From the NCBI RefSeq assembly GCF_030814695.1, contig NZ_JAUSVL010000001.1, forward strand, positions 5,554,227 to 5,618,226: a DNA stretch of 64,000 bases. Direction: 5' to 3'. This document shows positions 11,301 to 19,642 of the stretch, in pieces. Each line of letters starts with the position of its first letter. Within the stretch, counting starts at the first letter, position 1. The notes under the pieces are model-generated. The model was not told the origin of the DNA. It saw only the letters and a program-made list of their open reading frames with translations, and did no database searches. Source of the DNA: Oligosphaera ethanolica. GTDB taxonomy: Bacteria; Verrucomicrobiota; Lentisphaeria; Oligosphaerales; Oligosphaeraceae. The position numbers and the translations under genes were made by a program.

Positions 11301-12150
11301 GCCGCTGCCCCTCGCGGGTGATGGCGCAATTCGGCAGACCGGCGGCGATAATGCCGGCAATAGCCATCGGCTGGGTGTAATTTTCAAAGGTATTGTGGCG
11401 CCCCAGCACCCTGGCAATGCCATTGCCGTTACGATCGCAATCCCTGCCGGCGACCGGCGTCAGATGCACGATGTCTGATTCACGCAGGAGGAATTCGATG
11501 CCTTCAAGCACCACGTCCACAAAGGGATTGTTTTGCTGTCGGCTTAGCCCATAGCCACAGTTGCCGAATGCCCACAGGGCGCAGGCAGTAGACGAAGTCC
11601 GATGCTGGCCACTCTGGCTTTCATCCAACAGAAACGGGCACCAGCAGCCATCCGCCGTCTGCACCAGCATCAGCCAATGCAAGCCACGACAGATCGCATC
11701 CTGGCGGCGTTCTTCGAGCTCGGCACTCGTGCCCGGCGGCGAGTCAGCCAGAACCCGCAACGTTTTTTCCTGCGTGATGACCTGCCCTTCGGCATTGGTC
11801 ACCTGCAGTCGCAGGTCAAGAGCGCCGCTGTGTCGCCCCTCCTCAAGCACAACGTCGGTTGGGCAGCACAGATTCCGTGAATCGTCGATAAAATCTGCAT
11901 AAACAGCCGTTCCTGCCGGAGTACTGACCGCGACGCCCTCGCCAGGTGTCAGCTCCCAGCGGTACTGCCAGTCATGCAACTGCTGGCGTGGTCCCGGAAG
12001 AACCGCCCAGAGCTGGACATTGTCGGTCGCGTACACGCTGTCACGCGGCGCAAAAATAATTATCGGTGTATCGGCGGCATAAAGACAGCAGCCAAGGATA
12101 TGCAGGATAGAACACAGACACGCCAATCTCAGTTCACGGATTCGTTTCAT
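8308..12150 (-). CDS. Secreted toroid-repeat protein with long Glu-Glu-Pro linker and beta-solenoid-like C-terminus
   Basis: 1280 residues. I chose the ATG at 12150 because GGAGGG lies just upstream and a Sec signal peptide follows (MKRIRELRLACLCSILHILG). It overlaps the preceding stop by 17 bp, so translation is probably coupled. After an Ig-like segment, residues about 150-520 carry alpha/alpha-toroid (terpene-cyclase/prenyltransferase-like) features such as QTADGCW and LQEPCGKW. Residues 624-696 are pure EEP triplets and 697-857 are PVPEEP/PAPEEP hexamers, giving a stiff, very acidic stalk. After about 857 the chain becomes Ser/Ala/Thr-rich. It ends in short hydrophobic strands (LLVVGDVELS, ILATGRIRV, DIDIGGG) resembling bactofilin or pilus-type beta-solenoid tails. 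No enzymatic residue set was recognised. A structural or adhesive surface role is inferred. Confidence 0.85.
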   Translation of the reverse strand: MKRIRELRLACLCSILHILGCCLYAADTPIIIFAPRDSVYATDNVQLWAVLPGPRQQLHDWQYRWELTPGEGVAVSTPAGTAVYADFIDDSRNLCCPTDVVLEEGRHSGALDLRLQVTNAEGQVITQEKTLRVLADSPPGTSAELEERRQDAICRGLHWLMLVQTADGCWCPFLLDESQSGQHRTSSTACALWAFGNCGYGLSRQQNNPFVDVVLEGIEFLLRESDIVHLTPVAGRDCDRNGNGIARVLGRHNTFENYTQPMAIAGIIAAGLPNCAITREGQRRLLRDEINDACDYTLWQLFREPYGNWPYNITGIEGGNDLSTAGWNYLGMDAMAAWDMPVTPEAFRHCQKLLAETYRPAAGRFVYRFWEETMSLSLDASGIFGVYVVAQAASKPEYRRYENLDLTAGEIITRALAVFNKTVSDSGNLGCGYFYWLVAKTLQKLQIRYLHVNGQWLDWRRHLAAGEHDWAGFWQQILSLQEPCGKWVFVWDKFRYSVYSDELETALMLLTLSDQLVNPMPPVANVALKATVQEKHVDILHSEDFSRPDTAGQGPLTLYRALSEDELVDADATLWFRFTLPECSQDELITLQNDLTLTYVDRWGRDQSRQYGPLAIMRQKTTQNEETEEPEEPEEPEEPEEPEEPEEPEEPEEPEEPEEPEEPEEPEEPEEPEEPEEPEEPEEPEEPEEPEEPEEPEEPPVPEEPPVPEEPPAPEEPPAPEEPPAPEEPPAPEEPPAPEDPPAPEEPPAPEEPPVHEEPPVPEEPPVPEEPPAPEEPPVPEEPPVPEEPPVPEEPPVPEEPPVPEEPPVPEEPPVPEEPPVHEEPPVPEEPPAPEEPPAPEEPPVPEEPPVPEEPPVDEDDSSNDANKPVYWWGGGGRLAADLREQVPAAEDKLASVPLDISLRAAPKQPERYWRPMVLEPAPALPAAWTVIAGDSRDIHGELRTISSSSTVASTLLPGGSGSTSADALTAETTLAALPELAKGVSTASSDIAPASRSRGVAAAGAVSESFTRDGQDVALNDGAEKGVVLFSVDDVVAGEARDLIELPTEQTSNSEISLQFIVHQSIGGNTNSDFDVILRDRDDASGVSVQVSRASAHQPYVIAARQYIVLGGNGHDFSPDLQWHAARVLPASAVTSCRSLSAAEWSADLARRWLALAERATIHHGDLRITAPVELPAGVLLVVGDVELSVTGQLQCSILATGRIRVRSRHAFFKPLVDNVLFLSESDIDIGGGDNGYRGDIAALDSRLRIQGRRQRFASGSLWGRHVLIRGENHAFISD
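9580..10062. repeat. 18-bp tandem repeats encoding P-V/A-P-E-E-P
   Basis: About 27 imperfect copies of an 18-bp unit (plus strand GGCACGGGTGGTTCCTCG, with GGCGCTGG variants). They lie inside the 8308-12150 gene and encode Pro-Val/Ala-Pro-Glu-Glu-Pro on the minus strand. One unit carries Asp and two carry His, so copies have diverged by point change but the frame is kept throughout. Confidence 0.95.
10063..10278. repeat. 9-bp tandem repeats encoding Glu-Glu-Pro
   Basis: About 24 copies of a 9-bp unit (GGGCTCTTC / GGGCTCCTC / GGGTTCCTC) encoding EEP on the minus strand, directly abutting the 18-bp array. The third-position mix (CTC, CTT, TTC) suggests slippage followed by drift. Confidence 0.95.
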
Positions 12151-14809
12151 CGCCGCCCTCCACGTGCACTTCAATACAGCCGACTCCTTGGTCAGTCTGC
12201 GGATCAAATAAGGCTATGATGACCGGCGCCGACATCCCCGCCGACAAGGCGCTGCCGCCCGGTGAGTAGCTGATGTGGCAGATGCCATCGAGGATGGCAA
12301 ACAAGCCCCCGGCCATATCATCGGCGGCAGACGTTTCCTGCCCGCAGCGACCATAAAGCACCCGGGCTGCGAGCGCCCCTTTTACGATTATCTGCCCATC
12401 GTCATCGCAGATACCCTTGAGGACGATGTCAATCTCGCCACCGGGATCATCGACCTGTGTCGACAATGGCTCCTGCTCCAGGATACGCAGACCACCCACG
12501 CCACCAGCGCCCGCATGCAACTTCACAGTGGTACAGACCGCGACTTCGCAGGCTTCCCAGCCGAGACTTTCAGGCTGAACTGTCTGCTCGACGGACAGTG
12601 ATGGCAGCGCTATCGCCCGCGCTGTTCGTTCCGCCGTCAACATCGTCTCGCCATCCGTGACCACAGCGGTAAAGTCGTACTTGCCCGCCTGGGGAAAAGA
12701 CAAGGCCGCCGGCTCAGGCATGGCCGCCTGCTGCGTCAGCGCTCCCTGAACACAGTCTATCTCGTGCGCCGCGTCCGTTGCAGCTAGCTCCACGCCATCC
12801 GGGCCCGACCAGGTCCAGGACAACTGCAGGCGTTGAGCGCTATTACACACCTGCGCCCAGCTGACGACGACCGGCGTCTGCACCGTATCCCCGACGCCGA
12901 TGCGCGCAGCGAACTCCGGCTGCAGCACGCTCAGATCACGCAGCTCGCAGCTGGCCACGATGGCGAAATCGGCCGAGACGACGCCCGTCCCGCCGGCCAT
13001 CTGCGCATACACCCGATAGCGTCCGGGCGGCTGCACGCCTGTATGCCAAGTATAGCGGCCTTCCAGAGAAGCGCTGACGAGCGGCGTGTCCAGCCGCTCG
13101 TCGTGCTCATTGGCGACCCACAACTCCACGGCGGCGTCAGTCGCGGCGGCGTACAGTCGTACACTGACATACTCAGCGGCGCCGAACTGCGGCAGCCCCG
13201 CCGACTCTCCCACCGCGCCGGGAATGATCCTCAGCAGCATCTCATCGTAGCTCACCTCAACGCACGCCGTCCGCTCGGCGACGACGTCATCGTCCTGTAT
13301 AACCCGCAACGCAAGGTCATGACAACCTTCATCGGGAAACCACTCGCAGTGGTACTCGCCTGCGCCGTCGTCCCCGAGTGCAATATCATCACTGAGATAT
13401 TCACGGCCGTTGTCCAACAGAACCACGCGCAGGTTCTTCGCCAGCGGCAGGCCATCTGCCACGAGCAACGCGCTGATCATCGCGCCGCAGCCGGGACGCA
13501 ACAGCAGCATCTCGGGTGCGCCTTCCGAACCTATGACCAGTGGCGACAGCCACAGCGACATCTTGCCTGCCGCCGGCGCCGGCAGGTACTCTAGACGAGC
13601 CACATTGTTGGCGCGACAGCCATCGCCAGACTCACCCTCCGGATCAATGAGCACGTAAAGCACGGACGGTTCTGACACGGGGGTAATTTCCGCTTGGATC
13701 TTGCAGCTGTCTCTCGGCACCAGAGCGGGCACGTGCCCCTGCTCCAGGAGCGTGTTCTCTCCCGGCGGACCACAATGCAACTCCCAACCGCAAGGCAGCG
13801 ACTCGGCCTTGCCGTCATTGAAAACCGTTGCCGAAAGCCCCCACGCGGCATCCCCCGCAGGCGTCTGCAAGCGCAACGACGACGACGGCACGACCAGATC
13901 GGGCACCAGCCGGGCGCTGTTGATGGCAAAACAGCGCAAGGCACCAACAACAGCGCTGGTCGTGCGCAGGACTCGCGATGCACCGCCATCGCCCCATGAA
14001 CCATCAAGATGCTGGGCGGATACCAATGCGCGATAAAGCGTCTGCGCCTCTGCCCAGCTGCCAAAGTGACAAAGTGCCTGCAGCACCCACGCCATATCAA
14101 CGAGCGCCGACGCAGTTGCACCAGACGCATCTACGCTGGCAACAAGCTGCCCGCCGGTGGCAACGAGCAGCGCAGCCAGATCACGGTGGAGTTCGGCGGC
14201 GGCGCCATCGTCACTCCTCGCCGGCGACAACGCGTCAATGTGTGCCAGCAGCCTTGCGACCCGCGCCGTCAGGCGCAGATCGCCAGCTGCGGCCTGGCTG
14301 CACAAACGCCAGCAGCCGTCCGCACGGCGCTGGGCAAGAAGATAGCCGCGAGCAGCCGTCAACGCCGGCAAATCCAGCTCTGGCGCTAGCAGCAGCGCCT
14401 CTGCCACCAATACCGTGCTGAGGACATCGGCGCGGGCACCCAGCGCCATGCACCAGCCACCGTCTCCCTGAACTGCAAATGGTTGCAACAAAGACGGACT
14501 GACACAACCACCACAGATATAGACTGTCAAGGCGCCTGGCAGCTCGTCTGCTGGCAAGCCATTTTGCAACAGCAGCGCACTTTGCCCCAACAGCCGCGAC
14601 GACGACGCCCTTGGCTCCGCTAGTCCCCACAGCGCAGTAATGGCCGCAAGGCCGTCCTCTTCCACTGCCGTTGCCGACCACAGGCCATCCGCCCGCTGAC
14701 AGCCAACGATATAGTCAACGCCGCGCGCCGCCGCCGGCACGAGTGCCGCACTTACTCGGCTGCACAATAATAACACCGCCAAAATGACCTCTACTCGACA
14801 AAAACGCAT
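12134..14809 (-). CDS. Secreted alpha/alpha-toroid (squalene-cyclase-like) repeat protein with Ig/CARDB-like domains
   Basis: 891 residues, first gene of the minus-strand operon. The ATG at 14809 follows GGAGA and gives a signal peptide (MRFCRVEVILAVLLLCSRVS). Residues about 25-300 contain repeated QxxDGxW-type motifs (QRADGLW, QRRADGCW, QHLDGSWGD) typical of prenyltransferase/squalene-oxidase repeats, which form an alpha/alpha toroid. The catalytic DxDD of true triterpene cyclases is not seen, so a non-enzymatic binding or scaffold role is likely. The remainder (about 310-880) reads as tandem beta-sandwich domains of CARDB or Ig type. The same toroid theme recurs in the next gene, suggesting the two proteins work together, possibly on the cell surface. 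Function unknown. Confidence 0.85.
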   Translation of the reverse strand: MRFCRVEVILAVLLLCSRVSAALVPAAARGVDYIVGCQRADGLWSATAVEEDGLAAITALWGLAEPRASSSRLLGQSALLLQNGLPADELPGALTVYICGGCVSPSLLQPFAVQGDGGWCMALGARADVLSTVLVAEALLLAPELDLPALTAARGYLLAQRRADGCWRLCSQAAAGDLRLTARVARLLAHIDALSPARSDDGAAAELHRDLAALLVATGGQLVASVDASGATASALVDMAWVLQALCHFGSWAEAQTLYRALVSAQHLDGSWGDGGASRVLRTTSAVVGALRCFAINSARLVPDLVVPSSSLRLQTPAGDAAWGLSATVFNDGKAESLPCGWELHCGPPGENTLLEQGHVPALVPRDSCKIQAEITPVSEPSVLYVLIDPEGESGDGCRANNVARLEYLPAPAAGKMSLWLSPLVIGSEGAPEMLLLRPGCGAMISALLVADGLPLAKNLRVVLLDNGREYLSDDIALGDDGAGEYHCEWFPDEGCHDLALRVIQDDDVVAERTACVEVSYDEMLLRIIPGAVGESAGLPQFGAAEYVSVRLYAAATDAAVELWVANEHDERLDTPLVSASLEGRYTWHTGVQPPGRYRVYAQMAGGTGVVSADFAIVASCELRDLSVLQPEFAARIGVGDTVQTPVVVSWAQVCNSAQRLQLSWTWSGPDGVELAATDAAHEIDCVQGALTQQAAMPEPAALSFPQAGKYDFTAVVTDGETMLTAERTARAIALPSLSVEQTVQPESLGWEACEVAVCTTVKLHAGAGGVGGLRILEQEPLSTQVDDPGGEIDIVLKGICDDDGQIIVKGALAARVLYGRCGQETSAADDMAGGLFAILDGICHISYSPGGSALSAGMSAPVIIALFDPQTDQGVGCIEVHVEGGDETNP

Positions 14810-15245
14810 CGGCGATCTCCTTGCTTGGTTGCATTAAATGCATTCTAGTGCAACTCCGCAAAGGTAGATTAAACCATCGCAAAATCAAGCGGCAAGTATC
14901 TGAATGATAACAAATTGTGAATATGTATGATTTCGTATGCAGCTGAAACTCCAACTATCCGCAGAGTTATTTTTTCCGCGGCCGACGCAGATTAACGCAG
15001 ATTTCATTTTTGTGGTGGGCTTTATATCAATCTGTGACACCCGTAAAAAAAAGCGGCGAAATCTTTTCGCAAAAAACGCGCGCTGAATTATGTTGTATTT
15101 ATCTTATTTGCAAAGACTTAGAAATAACAGTATTTCATATTAAACAGCTCGCAACCGCAGTAATTTGGCTGCAAGCTCCCTGTCGGAGAGTTTTCTCGGC
15201 AATACGCTACTTCCGGCGCGCCGATCACAAACAACGTGGTGAACC
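14810..15245. promoter_or_regulatory. Divergent intergenic region between the toroid-Rhs operon and radC
   Basis: No gene is seen here. It is AT-richer than its surroundings and must hold the promoters for both directions. An imperfect inverted repeat (GTTGCA ... TGCAAC, 14828-14854) sits just upstream of the 14809 start, with an inner TGCATTAAATGCA palindrome. It is a plausible operator for the minus-strand operon, but this is inference only. Confidence 0.35.
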
Positions 15246-15962
15246 ATGGCTGATTCTGCTGAACAACTGTTGATTGTTGACTTGCCGCGCGAGCGTTTGA
15301 AACGCCTTGGGCCTGACGCATTAACGGACGCCGAGCTCATGGCAGTGCTGTTGCGTACGGGCACCAGAGGCAAGCCAGTGCTGCAAATGTCGACGGAACT
15401 GCTTGAAGCCTTCAAGGGCAGTCTGCTGGGCTTGAGCGTGGCGTCAATCAAGGAGCTCTGTTGCGTGCCCGGCATGGGTGAGACCAAGGCGCTGGAACTC
15501 TGCGCGGCTTTTGCTTTGGCCAGGCGCCTGGCCAAGCAGCGCTTGACCCCGCAGCCCTACGCGAACAACCCGGAACTCGTCGTCGATTTCATGCGTGGGC
15601 TCTTCCGCGGCACCGTCAAGGAGGAATTTCACATCCTGCTGTTGGACAAACGCCTGCGGGTCATCCGCAATGAAATGATCACCACGGGCCTGGTTGATCG
15701 CAGTCTGGTCCACGCGCGCGAAGTCTTCCGCAGCGCCATTCGTGAGGCCTGCTCGGCCATCATCATCTGCCACAATCATCCCAGCGGCGACCCGTCGCCG
15801 TCGCCAGAAGACATCGCCGTCACCAAGATGCTGGTACAGTCCGGCGATATCATCGGCATCCGCATCATCGACCATATCATCATCAGCGGCCTGCCACGGA
15901 GCGACCGCGCGGACTATTTCAGCTTCCGCGAAGCCGGTCTCTTCAAAGTCGCCGAAGAATGA
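15246..15962 (+). CDS. radC: RadC-family JAB/MPN-domain protein
   Basis: 238 residues, full length for RadC. Residues about 1-100 hold the N-terminal UPF0758 region, with a helix-hairpin-helix (LCCVPGMGETKALEL). Residues about 110-235 form the JAB1/MPN metalloprotease-like domain with the zinc-binding signature HNHPSGDPSPS followed by Asp. RadC was long called a DNA-repair protein, but its biochemical role is unsettled. The start is ATG at 15246; only a weak GGTG precedes it. It is a single gene, divergent from the toroid operon and followed by repeat-rich DNA. Confidence 0.95.
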   Translation: MADSAEQLLIVDLPRERLKRLGPDALTDAELMAVLLRTGTRGKPVLQMSTELLEAFKGSLLGLSVASIKELCCVPGMGETKALELCAAFALARRLAKQRLTPQPYANNPELVVDFMRGLFRGTVKEEFHILLLDKRLRVIRNEMITTGLVDRSLVHAREVFRSAIREACSAIIICHNHPSGDPSPSPEDIAVTKMLVQSGDIIGIRIIDHIIISGLPRSDRADYFSFREAGLFKVAEE

Positions 15963-16115
15963 CCCCGCCACGCGGTAGCTTCCATGTCACGGCTTCCTGC
16001 CCGATCTTCGCACAACGAAAGCGATTACGGGGCGCAGTAATCGGTCAGCCATGGATAATGGATGCACGGCATGCCTATCGCTGGCGCGGTGAGACGTGAC
16101 GTGTCAAGTAAATGT

Positions 16116-16373
16116 GGCGCCCTCCAGGCGCAATTCTAACTTACTGTCAAACACCGTGTTACGCATGGTACGGCCCTCCGGGCCGAACTTGGCCGATCTG
16201 GCGACTTACCTTGTCCGATCTGGGCCAAAAACAACCATCATTCGAGGGCCATGTTTTTGCGCCGTAGGCGCTTAACCATGCTTAACCCCAGGCTTTAGCC
16301 TGGGGACGCAGCCTGCCATCTGATAGTGCCTCGTAGAGGCACCACAGTTTTGGTTATCAATGACTCCTATGAA
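16116..16373 (-). repeat. Family A palindromic repeat, copy 1 (reverse orientation, internally deleted)
   Basis: Copy of a mosaic of short hairpins shared with 34241-35000, 50044-50400 and 60558-60711. Recognisable blocks are GGCGCCCTCCAGGCGC, GGCCCTCCGGGCC, GCGCCGTAGGCGC, CCCAGGCTTTAGCCTGGG and GTGCCTCGTAGAGGCAC. This copy lacks the block that reads ACCCCGGGTGAGGCGCC in the others. The stretch 15963-16115 before it holds nothing I recognise. Confidence 0.85.
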
Positions 16374-16465
16374 ACCGATGCTCTGCATTTAACGGTATCC
16401 ATGGCACTTGTTGTTTCAACCAAGCAGCCTTTTCTCGTCGTGCATTTCCGTCGCGAAGCGGCAGA

Positions 16466-16747
16466 AGCGCTGAAAGCGCGGCCTAAGATAGCCCAGGGCA
16501 AGCGGCGCCGAAGGCGGAGCGCCGCCCTGGGTAACGCGCATCTTTTGTTCGTGTTCCTCTGCCTCTTTGGCTCCAGTCGGCGAAGCTGACTGGAGCCAAA
16601 GAGGCAATGGAACCCCATATAACGTCTTGCCCGTCATGTGCATAACGACCTTCGCAGTGTTGTTAAGTCGCCCTTTCAGGGCTCATTTCGGGTGGGTTCC
16701 CTACCCAGGGCGGCGCGCCCTGCGAGCGCTTGCCCTGGGCTATCTTA
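16466..16747 (+). repeat. Family B palindromic (MITE-like) element, copy 1, split by the IS630 element
   Basis: A 21-bp inverted repeat (16484-16504 with 16727-16747, core ATAGCCCAGGGCAAGCG) bounds a unit with a central 18-bp perfect stem (16561-16578 / 16588-16605) and 9-nt loop GGCGAAGCT. The right edge continues after the insertion at 17951 (TTAGGTCGCGCC). It contains no plausible gene. The same organisation recurs at 21046-21365 and 41247-41420. Confidence 0.85.
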
Positions 16748-16852
16748 TTCCAATTAAAAATCAAATTGACCCAATTAATCTTGGCTGCCTGGTTTTCTTG
16801 CTGTATGGTAAGTGTGGTGTCTCTTTCCACCACACAAAACATGGAGCATACA

Positions 16853-17419
16853 ATGAGAAAACCCGGGCCTCGCGTTATCATTACAGAAACCGAATTGACA
16901 AAGGCTAAACAAATCATTGATAATTTGCCATATCGTGATGACCTTCTCGTTGCCTTCGCCGTTGTGCTGACATCTCAGGGTAAGCTTGACCAAGCGAATG
17001 TCGGTGAAGTTTTGGGGGTATCCCAATCTACCGTCAAACGAATGATCAAGAATTTCAAACAGAAAAGTTCCGCAGACGAAGAAATCAATGCCCCGGCTTG
17101 GGGTGGTGACAGGCGATCGGTTTTGACCTGGGAAGAGGAGAATGAAGTCCTCGATCAGATGACCCCTGAAGCAATTCAAGGACATGTCGTGACAGTCGGC
17201 GACATCCAAAGTGCCTTGGAAACCAAAGCTGGCCGCAAAATGAGTCAACAAACTGTCTACAATATTCTTTATCGTCACAGGTGGCATAAAGTGGTTCCAG
17301 ACAAAGCGCACCCCAAAAATGACCCTGAAAAACTTGAGGAATTCAAAAAAAAACGTTTCCTGAAGCGATACACATGGCAACCATCCAGTCCAAATTGGAG
17401 GGAAAAAATCTTCGCATAA
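16853..17419 (+). CDS. IS630-type transposase, N-terminal frame (OrfA)
   Basis: 188 residues from the ATG at 16853, preceded by GGAG. It contains a helix-turn-helix DNA-binding part (QANVGEVLGVSQSTVKRMIK) and a second winged-helix-like region (MSQQTVYNILYRHRWHK). The frame ends at 17419, 45 bp into the overlap with the DDE frame. A run of nine A (17345-17353), read as TTC AAA AAA AAA, is a typical -1 slippage site that would yield the full transposase. Confidence 0.85.
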   Translation: MRKPGPRVIITETELTKAKQIIDNLPYRDDLLVAFAVVLTSQGKLDQANVGEVLGVSQSTVKRMIKNFKQKSSADEEINAPAWGGDRRSVLTWEEENEVLDQMTPEAIQGHVVTVGDIQSALETKAGRKMSQQTVYNILYRHRWHKVVPDKAHPKNDPEKLEEFKKKRFLKRYTWQPSSPNWREKIFA

Positions 17420-17937
17420 TGTTCCAGGACGAGGCTCGCTTTGGAAGATTACCGGTGATTCGTGCAGCGTGGGTTCCCTCTGGCGTCCGGCCATTAGTAG
17501 TAGCAGCTATTGAACGACAATTTAAATACATATACAGCGCCATAAGCCCGTTTGATGGGGACATTGACTGGAGTGTGACGGACATGATGAATACTGAAAA
17601 CATGATTTTGTTTCTACAGCAAATTAGTCGCAAGTACCCTGATGATTACTTGTTAATGGTAGTCGATGGAGCCAGTTCGCATCGTTCAAAAGAGATGGAA
17701 ATCCCAGCAAACGTCCATTTGCTACAGTTGCCTCCCTATTGCCCAGAGTTGAACCCTGTTGAACACCTTTGGGATTACACTCGCGAAAAGGCCTGCGCTA
17801 ATCGTTACTTTGAAAATCTGAATGATGTGGTGGAAAAAGTTGAACACGAACTGGGCAAACTGGCACAGGGAACATTGACAATGGTCAATAAAGTGTCCCA
17901 AATGTTTTGCTGGCCTTGGATGATTAGTGCAATTTGA
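17374..17937 (+). CDS. IS630-type transposase, DDE catalytic frame (OrfB)
   Basis: The catalytic half lies in the -1 frame relative to OrfA. The DDE residues are visible in FQDEARFGR, MVVDGASSHRS and NPVEHLWDY. The nominal ATG is at 17374, but homologous sequence starts upstream, just after the A9 run (KKKTFPEAIH), which supports production as an OrfA-OrfB fusion by programmed -1 frameshifting. The stop codon lies inside the right terminal repeat. It appears intact and possibly active. Confidence 0.85.
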   Translation: MATIQSKLEGKNLRIMFQDEARFGRLPVIRAAWVPSGVRPLVVAAIERQFKYIYSAISPFDGDIDWSVTDMMNTENMILFLQQISRKYPDDYLLMVVDGASSHRSKEMEIPANVHLLQLPPYCPELNPVEHLWDYTREKACANRYFENLNDVVEKVEHELGKLAQGTLTMVNKVSQMFCWPWMISAI

Positions 17938-18010
17938 TTTTTAATTGGAATTAGGTCGCGCCGTTGGCGCTGAATACAAAAGACCCCAGAACCGGCTGGT
18001 TTCACTCGCT

Positions 18011-18088
18011 GACCGAGTCCACCGAGTCCACCGAGTCCACCGAGTCCACCGAGTCCACCGAGTCCACCGAGTCCCGCCGAGTCCCGCC
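18011..18088. repeat. 9-bp tandem repeat ACCGAGTCC
   Basis: Eight to nine near-perfect copies of ACCGAGTCC ending in two degenerate GCCGAGTCCC units, in the non-coding gap before the first GH4 gene. The GAGTCC theme recurs in the intergenic repeats at 30110-30262 and 41085-41222. Confidence 0.9.
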
Positions 18089-18212
18089 TGCAGCACGCCG
18101 CCCGAGTTGCGGTTAAGTCCCCTTGGCTTATATTACTCATTATCAACAGCCAGCAATTCTTGCCGGCAAAATCCCACCCCCAAACATAGCCCACAGCCCC
18201 AGGAGTCGCCTC

Positions 18213-19538
18213 ATGACGAAAATTGCGTTTATTGGCGCCGGCAGCTTCGGTTTCACCCGCAAACTGGTCAATGACGTCCTGACTTTCTCACGCCTGCAGG
18301 ATGCCACCATCGCCCTGATGGACGTTGATGACGAACGCCTCGCCTACATTCACAAGGCCGTCAACCGCATCGTCAAAGAAGGCAACTACCCCGCCAAAAT
18401 CGTCGTCACCAAAGACCGCCGCGAAGCCCTTGCTGGCGCCGACGCCGTACTCTGCACCATTCTCAATGGCGGCCTGGATATCTGGCGCAAGGACATTGAG
18501 ATCCCCAAGCAGTTCGGCGTTGACATCAATGTCGGCGACACGCGCGGTCCCTCCGGCATCTTCCGTTTTCTGCGCACGGCGCCGGTGATGCTGAGCATCT
18601 GCAAGGACATGGAAGAGCTCTGCCCGAACGCAATCCTGCTCAACTACACCAACCCGATGGCCATGCTCTGCCGCGCGATGCAAAGCCAGTCGAAGATCCA
18701 GGTCAGCGGTCTCTGCCACAGCGTCCAAGGCACGGCCAGCATGCTCGCCAAATGGATCGGCGCCCCCATGAGCGAAATCGACTACGTCTGCGCCGGCATC
18801 AATCACCAGGCGTTCTACCTCGAATACAAGTGGAAGGGCCAGGACGCCTATCCGCTGATCCGCGAAGCCATGAAGCGCCCCGAGGTGTACAACGAGGAGC
18901 AGGTCCGCAATGAGATGTTCCTCGCCATGGACTACTACGTCACCGAGTCCAGCGGCCACAACTCCGAATACAACTGGTGGTTCCGCAAACGCCCCGAGCT
19001 CATCGAGAAGTACTGCACCAACGGCACAGGCTGGAATCCCGGCGCCCACGCATTCATCGTCAAGTCCTACGAGGACCGCCAGAAGAACTGGAAGGACGAG
19101 ATTGAGAAATGGCTCAACAACCCCGAGCCCCTCAAGCTCCAGCGCGGCGCCGAATATGCCGCCTACATCATCAACGCCTACCTCGGCGGCGACACCTACG
19201 TCTTCAACGGCAATATCCCCAACACCGGCCTGATCACCAATCTGCCTGAAAACGCCTGCGTGGAAGTGCCCGTGCTGGTCACCCGCAACCGCCTCAACCC
19301 CATCCATGTCGGCGCCCTGCCGCCTCAACTGGCCGCGCTCAACAATCTCAGCGTCGCCATCGAGGAAATGGCCGTGACCGGCTCACTCATCGGCGACGCC
19401 CGCATGATCTACCAGGCAATCTGCTACGACCCGCTTACCGCCGCCTGTCTGTCACTGGCTGAAATCAAAGACATGGTCAAGGCCATGCTCGCTTTCAACC
19501 AGCCCTGGCTGCCGCAATTCAAAACCATCGACTTCTGA
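18213..19538 (+). CDS. GH4 NAD-dependent glycosidase (alpha-galactosidase/glucosidase type)
   Basis: 441 residues. The ATG at 18213 follows AGGAG. The N-terminal Rossmann motif ([16 protein letters not shown]) binds NAD. Asn-Tyr-Thr-Asn-Pro (NYTNPMAML) and the metal ligands Cys (GLCHSVQG) and His (INHQAFY) mark family GH4, which cleaves glycosides by transient oxidation at C3 with Mn2+. The CHS form rather than the CN form seen in phospho-glycosidases points to an unphosphorylated substrate such as alpha-galactosides, alpha-glucosides or glucuronides. Cytoplasmic. It is followed 104 bp later by a second GH4 gene, with a 12-bp stem-loop between. Exact sugar not determined. Confidence 0.9.
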   Translation: MTKIAFIGAGSFGFTRKLVNDVLTFSRLQDATIALMDVDDERLAYIHKAVNRIVKEGNYPAKIVVTKDRREALAGADAVLCTILNGGLDIWRKDIEIPKQFGVDINVGDTRGPSGIFRFLRTAPVMLSICKDMEELCPNAILLNYTNPMAMLCRAMQSQSKIQVSGLCHSVQGTASMLAKWIGAPMSEIDYVCAGINHQAFYLEYKWKGQDAYPLIREAMKRPEVYNEEQVRNEMFLAMDYYVTESSGHNSEYNWWFRKRPELIEKYCTNGTGWNPGAHAFIVKSYEDRQKNWKDEIEKWLNNPEPLKLQRGAEYAAYIINAYLGGDTYVFNGNIPNTGLITNLPENACVEVPVLVTRNRLNPIHVGALPPQLAALNNLSVAIEEMAVTGSLIGDARMIYQAICYDPLTAACLSLAEIKDMVKAMLAFNQPWLPQFKTIDF

Positions 19539-19572
19539 CGGCCAAGCCGCCAAATAACACGACATGAAGCCC

Positions 19573-19602
19573 GCGAGTCGCCGCCTCACTGCGGCGACTC
19601 GC
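19573..19602 (+). terminator. Stem-loop between the two GH4 genes
   Basis: A perfect 12-bp stem (GCGAGTCGCCGC / GCGGCGACTCGC) with a 6-nt loop, 34 bp after the first GH4 stop. There is no T-run, so it may be a processing or mRNA-stability hairpin rather than a full terminator. Confidence 0.6.
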
Positions 19603-19642
19603 CTAACGTAGAACCGCATTAGCCACCAGAAAGAACGCAGAC

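Larger units (their letters stand above)
16748..17950 (+). mobile_element. IS630-type insertion sequence (complete)
   Basis: About 1.2 kb bounded by 21-bp perfect terminal inverted repeats beginning TTCCAATTAAAAATC (16748-16768 and 17930-17950). It is flanked by direct TTA (16745-16747 and 17951-17953), which fits the TA target duplication of IS630/Tc1 elements with one extra base. It carries two overlapping transposase frames. The related repeat at 21046-21365 shows the uninterrupted site (CTTTCTTAGGCCGCGCC). Confidence 0.9.
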
